Positions 1 through 6,073 of a stretch of DNA of 11,075 nt are shown here, piece by piece. The notes beneath the pieces are model-generated. The model worked only from the letters and a program-made list of their open reading frames with translations, was not told the DNA's origin and searched no databases. The translations under genes were made by a program, and so were the position numbers. Every line of letters begins with the position of its first letter. The first letter of the stretch is position 1. Origin of the DNA: Comamonadaceae bacterium (lineage in GTDB: Bacteria; Pseudomonadota; Gammaproteobacteria; Burkholderiales; Burkholderiaceae_C); assembly GCA_947469815.1 (NCBI GenBank), contig CANIRI010000045.1:1-11075 (forward strand), read 5' to 3'.

Positions 1-831
1 GTGGACCATCCTGGCAGCCGTGGTGGCTTCGCTGCGCGCCTGGCATGCCTGCGACGTCCAGAGATGCTGCTCGAAGCCGCGACGCTGGCGCCGTTTTTCA
101 TCGGCGTTTGGGTACCCGTCGCACTTGATCTCCGGTTTTTGCGCGCTATCCGGTTGCTGCTGTTGATTCCCTCGCGCAGATTGGCGCGATCCCACTCTTT
201 TATTGGCGACCTGTTGACACATGCGTGGCCGCTGACGCTGGCGGTAAGTCTTGCGCTCCTGGCCACAGCCATCACGCTCTATGGAGCCTTGCATGCCGTC
301 AGCGGCAGCGCGTCGTGGGACCTCGCAGCGGCCTCGGGTAGCGGTCTTGCAGGCGCTGGACTGGCCTCCTGGAGCACACCGCTTGCATTGACCCTGGTTT
401 TCGTGGTGGTGATGCTGTTGGTACTTTTTTCCGGGTTGTTGCTCACACAGCAGCGCGATGGGCCAAGCACCCGCCAGCGCTTCGGTGGGTCGGAATCCCT
501 CCAGCCTACCTATCCGCAGACTGCGCACCCCTTAACGCTGCAAGCGGTCAACCCCATGCAGGTACTGGGAAAACCAGAACAGGCGCTTGCCCACTTCGAC
601 GTGCTGCTGGCGCAAATGCGTTACATCGGCGTTCTGACCGACCACGGGCAGTTGGAGTCGCTGGCCCGAGAGGGCCGGATCAGCAGTACGGACTACGCGG
701 TCTGGCGGCATATCCAAGGCTACCCGCTGCATCCGCTGCAAGGTGGGTTTGGAGCGCAGTGGCGGGTACGTTACTCGCAACCCTTGTACAAACTCTTCAC
801 GCAGGCATCAACCCAGCGCTTGGATTGCTGA
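1..831 (+). CDS. Partial membrane protein with voltage-sensor-like S3-S4 and degenerate pore region, function unknown
   Basis: The gene runs off the left edge, so the GTG at base 1 is probably internal. Seen from base 1: a hydrophobic stretch at residues 23-42; an arginine-rich helix with R45, R48 and R51 every third residue, then R59, R60 and R63; a membrane segment around 76-99; a glycine/alanine/serine loop at 100-127; a strongly hydrophobic segment at 128-149; and a soluble tail. The order fits S3-S4-S5-loop-S6 of a voltage-gated cation channel, but the loop has no TVGYGD-type selectivity filter, so conduction of K+ cannot be claimed. The tail at 218-238 (LESLAREGRISSTDY core) resembles a short SHOCT-like helical hairpin. 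In the first 60 bases the +2 frame has better third-position GC (about 17 of 20 codons against 11) and encodes a membrane-like segment, so the gene may be frameshifted. Its last 61 bp overlap the convergent Sel1 gene. That it is, or was, a coding region is fairly likely; the channel assignment is inference. Confidence 0.5.
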   Translation: MDHPGSRGGFAARLACLRRPEMLLEAATLAPFFIGVWVPVALDLRFLRAIRLLLLIPSRRLARSHSFIGDLLTHAWPLTLAVSLALLATAITLYGALHAVSGSASWDLAAASGSGLAGAGLASWSTPLALTLVFVVVMLLVLFSGLLLTQQRDGPSTRQRFGGSESLQPTYPQTAHPLTLQAVNPMQVLGKPEQALAHFDVLLAQMRYIGVLTDHGQLESLAREGRISSTDYAVWRHIQGYPLHPLQGGFGAQWRVRYSQPLYKLFTQASTQRLDC

Positions 832-1259
832 ATCGCTTTGGCGTCCAGCTTTGCGGCTATCCGTTGGATGTCCTTGTACGCATCCGGATGACCCGCCGCG
901 TCAGCAAGGCCGTACCAACGGTGCGCCATAGCCGGGTTTTTCTCGAACCCGAGGCCTTTCTCGTACATGGAACCGAGTTTGAATTGGGCCTTGGCAACAC
1001 CTTGCGCGGCAGCCATGCGCAGCAAGCGATGGGCTTCCGGATAATTCAGCGGCACACCCTGACCAAAAGCATACATCTCCCCTAGCAGTGACTGGGCGTT
1101 GGGGTCGCCCGCCTCCGCCACATTACGCCATTTTTTGACGGCCGCAGGAAAGTCGCGGCGCTGGTAATCGGCATAACCGTCTTCCCAGTCACCGGCCACA
1201 GCAGCACCGGCCACAAAGCAAGCCAACATACAGACCGCACCAACGCGTTTCACGGACAT
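771..1259 (-). CDS. Secreted Sel1-like repeat (TPR-type) protein
   Basis: A 162-residue protein with a Sec signal peptide: basic start with K4 and R5, hydrophobic core at 6-19, AVA at 20-22 and probable cleavage before G23. After a partial helical repeat at about 28-51 come two Sel1-like repeats, about 52-86 (AQSLLGEMYAFGQGV core) and 88-122 (AQFKLGSMYEKGLG core), followed by a tail with two cysteines, C153 and C161, which could form a disulfide in the periplasm. Sel1 repeats are alpha/alpha superhelical scaffolds for protein-protein contacts; no enzymatic function is implied and the partner cannot be read from the sequence. The ATG at 1259 is supported by the signal peptide and by a modest GAGG at 1268-1271, 8 bases upstream. 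It is separated by 101 bp from cca on the same strand and probably has its own promoter. The 3' end overlaps the opposite-strand membrane gene by 61 bp. Confidence 0.85.
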   Translation of the reverse strand: MSVKRVGAVCMLACFVAGAAVAGDWEDGYADYQRRDFPAAVKKWRNVAEAGDPNAQSLLGEMYAFGQGVPLNYPEAHRLLRMAAAQGVAKAQFKLGSMYEKGLGFEKNPAMAHRWYGLADAAGHPDAYKDIQRIAAKLDAKAIQQSKRWVDACVKSLYKGCE

Positions 1260-1327
1260 ACCCCATACCTCATGAAGAGAAAACCATTTTTCGAGCCCGA
1301 TCTACAGGCGGAACACATGCGCGGTTC

Positions 1328-1333
1328 ATTGTA
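1328..1333 (-). promoter_or_regulatory. Possible -10 element for the Sel1 gene
   Basis: On the minus strand this reads TACAAT, matching 5 of 6 bases of the sigma-70 -10 consensus, in the 101-bp gap 1260-1360 between cca and the Sel1 gene. No good -35 box lies 16-18 bases upstream. It would give a leader of about 60 nt. Nothing else in this gap is identifiable. Weak, pattern-only call. Confidence 0.25.
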
Positions 1334-1360
1334 GGTCGCCAGGCTATCGCGACGTATTTT

Positions 1361-2620
1361 TTACCGGTTGCCAAGCAAACGCTCCAGCGCCTGCTCCCGC
1401 GCGCGTGCCACGGCCAGGCCTATAGCCGGGCCTTTAGCCCCGCCAGCAATCGCTTCTGCGGCTACCGTGTCCGTGGCCACGGCAAGCGCCGCTGCCAAGG
1501 CGCTGCCGAGCCGTTCGGCCTGCGGGTAGGGGCTGTGGTCCCGGTTCAACCGGCCTCTCGCATCGCACGCGCACGCTTGCAAGACCGCAGCAAAGCGTTC
1601 CGGTTTACGCAGTGCGTCACAGCGCTCTAACAAGCGCAACAAGGCACCGGCTCCCAAGGTCTCGCTGCGGTGGATATGGCCGTGCTCGCGCGCCACCACC
1701 TCGGCCAATTCGGTGCAGGCAAGGGGCACGCGCAGGCGCTGTCCGATCCGGCGCAAGAGTTGCACGCTGCGTGCCTCATGGCCGATATGGCGCGGCAGCA
1801 GCGCGGGCGGCGTGGTGGCCTTACCCAGGTCATGCATCAAACACGCCCAGCGCACGTCCAGCGGTGCTGCTGCTGCGGCGGCTTGTTGCAACACCATCAT
1901 CAGGTGCACGCCGGTGTCAATTTCCGGGTGGTGTTCCGCGCTTTGCGGTACACCCCACAAGGCATCGACCTCCGGCAGCAGCACCTGCAAAGCACCGCAT
2001 GTGCGCAAAACATCCACCATGCGCTCAGGGTGCGCCTCCATCAAACCAGTCGCCAGTTCGGCCCACACTCTTTCTGGAACCAGCGCGGCAGCTTCACCGT
2101 CGCTGACCATCTCGCGCATCAGCACGGCGGTATCTGAGGCTGTCTGAAAGTCTGCGAACCGGGCTGTAAAGCGTGCCAGGCGCAGGATGCGAACCGGGTC
2201 TTCGCGAAAGGCATCGGTGCAGTGGCGCAGGGTGCAGGCCCGCAAGTCAGCCACTCCGCCAAAGGGGTCCACAACAGAGGCCGGGTCAAAGCTGCCGTCG
2301 GGGCCTACGTCCGTCGCGGCAACCGCCATCGCGTTGATGGTCAGGTCACGCCGTCCCAGGTCCTGCTCCAAGGTGACTGACGCATCGGCCTGCACCATAA
2401 ACCCGCGGTAACCGGGCCCGGTCTTGCGCTCGGTACGGGCCAAGGCATATTCCTCGCGGGTATGGGGGTGCAGAAAAACCGGGAAATCGCGCCCCACCGG
2501 CTTGTACCCGGCGTCCAGCATGGCTTGTGGGCTGCTGCCAACCACAACCCAGTCGCGGTCCTGAACCGGCAGGCCCATCAAGGCATCGCGCACTGCGCCA
2601 CCGACCAGGTAGGTTTGCAT
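1361..2620 (-). CDS. cca: Multifunctional CCA-adding tRNA nucleotidyltransferase with HD domain
   Basis: Adds or repairs the 3'-terminal CCA of tRNAs from CTP and ATP without a nucleic-acid template. At 419 residues it is close to E. coli Cca (412). The class II nucleotidyltransferase head is intact: GGAVRD at 7-12, the catalytic metal-binding DRD at 21-23, RRDLTINAMA at 90-99, and EDPVRILRLARF with R144 and R147, which in the family read the incoming nucleotide. The C-terminal half carries an HD phosphohydrolase domain with H263-D264 in HDLGK, matching the gammaproteobacterial-type enzyme that also has 2',3'-cyclic phosphodiesterase, 2'-nucleotidase and phosphatase activity. It lies 32 bp after hexR on the same strand, so read-through from zwf-hexR is possible. 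There is no Shine-Dalgarno before the ATG, but a CATAAT hexamer sits 6 bases upstream (see the separate entry). Several long open frames opposite this gene are GC-driven shadows. Confidence 0.95.
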   Translation of the reverse strand: MQTYLVGGAVRDALMGLPVQDRDWVVVGSSPQAMLDAGYKPVGRDFPVFLHPHTREEYALARTERKTGPGYRGFMVQADASVTLEQDLGRRDLTINAMAVAATDVGPDGSFDPASVVDPFGGVADLRACTLRHCTDAFREDPVRILRLARFTARFADFQTASDTAVLMREMVSDGEAAALVPERVWAELATGLMEAHPERMVDVLRTCGALQVLLPEVDALWGVPQSAEHHPEIDTGVHLMMVLQQAAAAAAPLDVRWACLMHDLGKATTPPALLPRHIGHEARSVQLLRRIGQRLRVPLACTELAEVVAREHGHIHRSETLGAGALLRLLERCDALRKPERFAAVLQACACDARGRLNRDHSPYPQAERLGSALAAALAVATDTVAAEAIAGGAKGPAIGLAVARAREQALERLLGNR

Positions 2621-2626
2621 GGATAA

Positions 2627-2632
2627 ATTATG
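2627..2632 (-). promoter_or_regulatory. Possible -10 element giving a leaderless cca transcript
   Basis: On the minus strand this reads CATAAT (5 of 6 to the -10 consensus), separated from the cca ATG by six bases. A transcript started from it would begin at or next to the ATG, which fits the lack of any purine-rich ribosome binding site in 2621-2645. A partial -35 (CTGAGG, 2651-2656, 18-bp spacer) overlaps the end of hexR. Pattern only. Confidence 0.3.
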
Positions 2633-2652
2633 GGCCCAGCCCGGGCCAGGCC

Positions 2653-3501
2653 TCAGGTATAGCGCTTGCTGCGCAAATTGTCTTTCATGCGGCTGAGCAT
2701 CGGCTGCACGGTATTGGCGCCAATGCGCAAGGCAACCGTTGTGGCCAGCACGTCGATGATCAAGAGGTGCAACAGGCGCGAGACCATGGGGCTGTAACGG
2801 TCAAAGCCCTCGGGGTGGTCCGCGCTGAGGTGGATATGCCCGGCGCTGGCCAAAGGCGAGCCGCTGGCGGTGATGACGATGGTGGTTGCGCCGTTTTTGC
2901 GCGCGATGTCGCAAGCGTCCATCAGGTCGCGGGTGCGGCCCGAGTTGCTGATGATCAGCACGCAATCCCCTTTTTCCAGAATGGATGCGCTCATCACCTG
3001 CATATGCCCGTCGCTGTACGCGATGCTGTGTAAACCGAGGCGGAAGAATTTGTGTTGCGCGTCCTGCGCCACAACACCCGAATTGCCCACGCCGAAAAAC
3101 TGAACTTGCCGTCCGGTTTGGAAGGCTGCAACCAATGCCGCAACAGCCTTGTCAATCTGGTTGCTACTCGCCTCGTTGCGGTATTTCAAAAACGCGGCGA
3201 CGGTGTTGTCGATCACTTTGACGAGTACGTCTGCGGTCTTGTCGTCCGCGTCCACGCTGCGGTGGATGAAGGGCACGCCTTCGTTCACCGTACCGGCCAG
3301 TTTCTGCTTGAAATCGGACAGGCCGTTGTAGCCCACGCTGCGGCAAAAGCGCACCACCGTGGGCTTGCTGACATGCGCGCGGTCCGCCAGCTGCGCCACC
3401 GGCAGCATGGTGAACGCACGCGGATCGGCCAGACACAGCTTGGCGACCCGCTGCTCGGCGGGTGCCAGCGAGGGCAAACAGGCTTGAACGCGGTCCAACA
3501 T
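2653..3501 (-). CDS. hexR: RpiR-family (HTH plus SIS) transcriptional regulator, HexR type
   Basis: A 282-residue regulator of hexose-phosphate metabolism. The N-terminal RpiR-type helix-turn-helix spans about 1-75, with the recognition part at 35-64 (VSKPTVVRFCRSVGY core). The SIS sugar-phosphate-binding domain spans about 125-255, with GVGNSG at 137-142 and ISNSGRTRDL at 184-193. S141 and S185 fall where Pseudomonas putida HexR, as I recall, has the serines that bind its effector KDPG (Ser140/Ser184). HexR homologues control zwf, Entner-Doudoroff and related genes in proteobacteria; position directly after zwf and opposite tal-pgi supports that role here. I chose the ATG at 3501, 4 bp after the zwf stop, because family members start with MLDR and a GAGGAG lies at 3512-3517, 10 bases upstream. 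An in-frame ATG at 3543 would add 14 residues and overlap zwf. The short gap implies co-transcription with zwf. The HexR assignment rests on context and on recalled family sequences. Confidence 0.9.
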   Translation of the reverse strand: MLDRVQACLPSLAPAEQRVAKLCLADPRAFTMLPVAQLADRAHVSKPTVVRFCRSVGYNGLSDFKQKLAGTVNEGVPFIHRSVDADDKTADVLVKVIDNTVAAFLKYRNEASSNQIDKAVAALVAAFQTGRQVQFFGVGNSGVVAQDAQHKFFRLGLHSIAYSDGHMQVMSASILEKGDCVLIISNSGRTRDLMDACDIARKNGATTIVITASGSPLASAGHIHLSADHPEGFDRYSPMVSRLLHLLIIDVLATTVALRIGANTVQPMLSRMKDNLRSKRYT

Positions 3502-3505
3502 GGTT

Positions 3506-4966
3506 TTACGACTCCTCGGCCCAACAATGGCCGTCACGGGCAATCATGGCGCTCGATGCGCTCGGGCCCCAACTACCGGCCGCATAGGGCCGTGGACCCT
3601 GGGAGTCCGCCGCCCAATGCTCAATCAGGGGCTCGACCCAGCGCCAGGCTTCCTCTTGCTCATCGCTGCGCACGAAGAGGTTGAGGCGCCCGCCGATCAC
3701 GTCCAGCAACAGCCGCTCGTAGGCGCCGACCCGCTCGGAGCCGAAGCGCTTGTCAAAGTCCAGATCGAGCTGTACCGGCACCAGCGCGGCGGCAGCGCGG
3801 CTTTGCCGACCGGCCTGGCCCTGCGCCAGCAAGTGCAGCTCCAACCCGTCCTTGGGCTGCAAGTGGATCACCAGCTGGTTCGCGCTGTTGGCCGGGGCGT
3901 TGAAGATGGCGTGCGGCGTGGGCCGGAAGTTGACCACGATGCGCGCGTCGCGCCCGGCGAGGCGCTTGCCAGTGCGGATGTAAAACGGCACGCCCGCCCA
4001 GCGCCAGTTGGCGATCTCGGTGCGCAAGGCCACAAAAGTTTCGGTCTGGCTCTGCGGGTTCACACCCGCCTCTTCGCGGTACCCGGGTACGGCGGCGCCA
4101 CCGGCGGTACCTTTGCTGTACTGCCCGCGCACCACATCGCTGGCCAGCGTCTGCGCTGTCCAGGGTTTGAGGGAACGCAAAACTTTGAGTTTTTCGTCGC
4201 GGATCGCGTCGGCATGTGCGTTGATGGGCGGCTCCATGCCGATGGCACACAACAGCTGCAATGCGTGGTTTTGCACCATGTCGCGTAACGCCCCTGTGGT
4301 TTCATAAAACGCGCCCCGGCTTTCCACACCGAGGTCTTCCGCGATCGTGATCTGGATATTCGCGATGTGCTCGCGCCGCCACAGCGGTTCAAACAAGGCG
4401 TTGCCAAAGCGCAGCGCAAACAGGTTTTGCACCGCCGGTTTGCCCAGGTAATGGTCAATCCGGAATACCTGCTTTTCTTCGAAATAGCGGCGCACGGTCT
4501 GGTTGATCGCCCGGTTGCTGGCCAGGTCATGGCCGAGCGGCTTTTCCAGTACGACCCGGATATGGGGGGCGTTCAGGCCCACGGTGGCGAGTTGCTCGCA
4601 GACCATGGTGAACAGCGACGGTGCCGTGGCCACATACATCACCACGGTTTGCGCACCGCGGGCATTGAGGGTCTCGGCCAGGGCAGCGTAATCCGCGACC
4701 TTGGACAAGTCCATGGGAACAAATTCGAGCAGGGCTGCAAAGCGGGCGAATTCTTCGGCGCTGGGACGCTTGGCAAGCTCGACTTTGTCAAACCGGGCCT
4801 GGATCAAGGCGCGGTATTGTTCGTGGCTGTGTTTGTCGCGTCCGATGCCGATGATGCGCCCGCCCTCCGGCAGGGTTCCATGGCGAAAGGCCTGGAACAA
4901 AGCGGGCATGAGTTTGCGCCAGGCCAGGTCGCCGGTACCGCCAAAGAGAACAAGATCGAAGCTCAT
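3506..4966 (-). CDS. zwf: Glucose-6-phosphate 1-dehydrogenase
   Basis: Oxidises glucose 6-phosphate to 6-phosphogluconolactone with NADP+ (or NAD+), the entry to the oxidative pentose phosphate and Entner-Doudoroff routes. The 486-residue length is normal. The N-terminal Rossmann fold carries the coenzyme loop GGTGDLAWRKL at 9-19. The substrate/active-site motif RIDHYLGK has D171, H172 and K176. The catalytic histidine is H234 in the ALRDMVQNH segment, and the conserved AGSWGP lies near the C-terminus. The residues after the signature lysine are Pro-Ala rather than the commoner Glu-Thr, which could make a strict signature pattern miss it; I believe this occurs in related Comamonadaceae enzymes too. 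No Shine-Dalgarno precedes the ATG; a TATTCT hexamer ends 9 bases before it. First gene of the zwf-hexR pair, divergent from tal-pgi. The lactonase gene pgl is not in this window. Confidence 0.97.
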   Translation of the reverse strand: MSFDLVLFGGTGDLAWRKLMPALFQAFRHGTLPEGGRIIGIGRDKHSHEQYRALIQARFDKVELAKRPSAEEFARFAALLEFVPMDLSKVADYAALAETLNARGAQTVVMYVATAPSLFTMVCEQLATVGLNAPHIRVVLEKPLGHDLASNRAINQTVRRYFEEKQVFRIDHYLGKPAVQNLFALRFGNALFEPLWRREHIANIQITIAEDLGVESRGAFYETTGALRDMVQNHALQLLCAIGMEPPINAHADAIRDEKLKVLRSLKPWTAQTLASDVVRGQYSKGTAGGAAVPGYREEAGVNPQSQTETFVALRTEIANWRWAGVPFYIRTGKRLAGRDARIVVNFRPTPHAIFNAPANSANQLVIHLQPKDGLELHLLAQGQAGRQSRAAAALVPVQLDLDFDKRFGSERVGAYERLLLDVIGGRLNLFVRSDEQEEAWRWVEPLIEHWAADSQGPRPYAAGSWGPSASSAMIARDGHCWAEES

Positions 4967-4989
4967 AATAGGACGAGAATAGAATCGCG

Positions 4990-5018
4990 GTTACATAATT
5001 TTCTAATTTTATTGTAAC
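4990..5018. promoter_or_regulatory. Symmetrical GTTACA-N17-TGTAAC palindrome in the zwf/tal divergent promoter region
   Basis: GTTACA (4990-4995) and its exact inverse TGTAAC (5013-5018) flank a 17-bp AT-rich spacer in the 127-bp gap between the zwf and tal start codons. Because the arrangement is self-complementary, each strand reads GTTACA, 17 bp, TGTAAC. That is the spacing of a sigma-70 promoter, with 4 of 6 matches to each box on both strands. The -10 lacks the important second-position A, so this may instead be a regulator-binding palindrome. Starts predicted from it would give a leader of about 17 nt for zwf and about 69 nt for tal. Confidence 0.4.
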
Positions 5019-5027
5019 TTTGTTTCA
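5013..5027 (+). promoter_or_regulatory. Candidate HexR operator between zwf and tal
   Basis: The 15-bp imperfect palindrome TGTAACTTTGTTTCA resembles the gammaproteobacterial HexR consensus as I recall it, TGTARTNNNAYTACA: 9 of 12 defined positions match and two of the mismatches are symmetrical (C and G for T and A). It overlaps the right half of the GTTACA-N17-TGTAAC palindrome, so a bound repressor could block both divergent promoters. A hexR homologue lies one gene away. Binding is inferred. Confidence 0.4.
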
Positions 5028-5052
5028 CGGCGCTGCGTTTTTTTGCTCCGTG
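5026..5052 (+). other. Imperfect stem-loop in the tal leader
   Basis: CACGGCGC (5026-5033) can pair with GCTCCGTG (5045-5052), seven pairs with one C-T mismatch, around an 11-nt loop that contains seven consecutive Ts (5038-5044). It would lie in the untranslated leader of tal. The T-run is in the loop rather than after the stem, so it is not a standard intrinsic terminator. It may be chance. Confidence 0.25.
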
Positions 5053-5083
5053 GCGCGTTGGACCCATCACCCATCCCAGAACC

Positions 5084-5088
5084 AAGGA
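5084..5088 (+). promoter_or_regulatory. Ribosome binding site of tal
   Basis: AAGGA five bases before the ATG at 5094. It fixes the tal start there rather than at in-frame codons upstream, the earliest of which is at 5043. Confidence 0.8.
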
Positions 5089-5093
5089 CCGCT

Positions 5094-6041
5094 ATGAACC
5101 AGCTCGACGCACTCAAACAGCACACCGTCGTGGTCGCCGACACCGGCGACTTCAAGCAGCTCAGCGCCTACCAACCACAAGACGCCACCACCAACCCCTC
5201 GCTGATTCTCAAGGCGGTGCAAAAGCCCGAATACGCGCCTCTGCTGAGCACCGAAGTCGCTGCCCACCGCGGTCGACCACTGGACGAGGTGATGGACCAT
5301 CTGCTGGTGCATTTCGGCTGCGAAATCCTGGCCATCATCCCGGGCCGGGTATCCACCGAAGTCGATGCGCGCCTGAGTTTTGATACCGCGGCCACCGTTG
5401 CCCGGGGCAAACGCCTGATCGCCATGTACCAGGCCCAGGGCATCTCCAAAGACCGGGTGCTGATCAAAGTGGCCTCGACCTGGGAAGGCATTCAAGCCGC
5501 TGCGCAACTGCAGCAGGCCGGCATCCACACCAACCTCACACTGTTGTTCGCGTTTTGCCAGGCAGTGGCCTGCGGCCAAGCCAAGGTACAACTGATTTCA
5601 CCGTTTGTCGGGCGGATTTACGACTGGTACAAAAAGTCTGCGGGCGCGGCTTGGGTAGAGGCCGACAAGGCCGCCGAAAACGATCCCGGCGTGCAATCGG
5701 TGGTGCAGATTTACAACTACTACAAACACCACGGCATCGCCACCGAAGTGATGGGTGCGAGTTTTCGCAACGTGGGGCAGATCACCGCGCTGGCAGGCTG
5801 TGACCTGCTCACAATCAGCCCTGATTTACTGGCTACTCTGGCCGCCAGCGATGCGCCGCTGCTACCCCGCTTGCACGCCCCGGCCGCACGGGCCATGGAC
5901 ATTGCGGCGGTGCACTACGACGAAGCGGGTTTCCGCTTTGCCTTGAACGAAGACGCGATGGCCACCGAGAAGCTCTCAGAAGGCATACGCGCATTCTGTG
6001 TCGACGCGATCAAACTGGAAAAGCTGCTGCTGGCGGCATGA
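5094..6041 (+). CDS. tal: Transaldolase (TalA/TalB type)
   Basis: Transfers a dihydroxyacetone unit between sugar phosphates (sedoheptulose 7-phosphate + glyceraldehyde 3-phosphate to erythrose 4-phosphate + fructose 6-phosphate) in the non-oxidative pentose phosphate pathway. The 315-residue length matches the classical enzyme (E. coli TalB 317). Visible: the conserved aspartate D16; signature 1, DATTNPSL, at 30-37; the catalytic-site glutamate E89; and the Schiff-base lysine K125 in [11 protein letters not shown], followed by the [10 protein letters not shown] strand. These correspond to Asp17, Glu96 and Lys132 of TalB with a small offset. The start is set by AAGGA at 5084-5088. First gene of a tal-pgi operon, divergent from zwf and sharing the regulatory region with it, so probably under HexR control. 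The product fructose 6-phosphate is the substrate of the next gene's enzyme. Confidence 0.97.
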   Translation: MNQLDALKQHTVVVADTGDFKQLSAYQPQDATTNPSLILKAVQKPEYAPLLSTEVAAHRGRPLDEVMDHLLVHFGCEILAIIPGRVSTEVDARLSFDTAATVARGKRLIAMYQAQGISKDRVLIKVASTWEGIQAAAQLQQAGIHTNLTLLFAFCQAVACGQAKVQLISPFVGRIYDWYKKSAGAAWVEADKAAENDPGVQSVVQIYNYYKHHGIATEVMGASFRNVGQITALAGCDLLTISPDLLATLAASDAPLLPRLHAPAARAMDIAAVHYDEAGFRFALNEDAMATEKLSEGIRAFCVDAIKLEKLLLAA

Positions 6042-6061
6042 AGCGCGCGCCAAAACCTCAC

Positions 6062-6066
6062 AAGGA
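6062..6066 (+). promoter_or_regulatory. Ribosome binding site of pgi
   Basis: AAGGA seven bases before the ATG at 6074. It favours that start over the ATG at 6038, which overlaps the tal stop as ATGA and would add 12 basic, unconserved residues. Confidence 0.7.
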
Positions 6067-6073
6067 AAATCCT

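Noticed and set aside
1335..1362. GTCGC/GCGAC hairpin followed by TTTTTT on the plus strand
   Set aside because: The T-run follows the stem only on the plus strand, where no gene ends here. For cca (minus strand) the A/T run precedes the stem, so it is not a terminator for it; the five-pair stem is also weak.
1612..2147. Several long open frames on the plus strand opposite cca
   Set aside because: They lie wholly within cca, which has every family motif; their translations are low-complexity Arg/Ala/Pro-rich, typical of antisense frames in GC-rich DNA.
3500..4288. A 262-codon open frame on the plus strand opposite zwf
   Set aside because: Antisense shadow of zwf with no recognisable domain, and no start signal of its own.
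6038..6073. pgi start at the ATG overlapping the tal stop
   Set aside because: The 12 extra residues are basic and unlike family N-termini, and the ATG at 6074 has a well-placed AAGGA.
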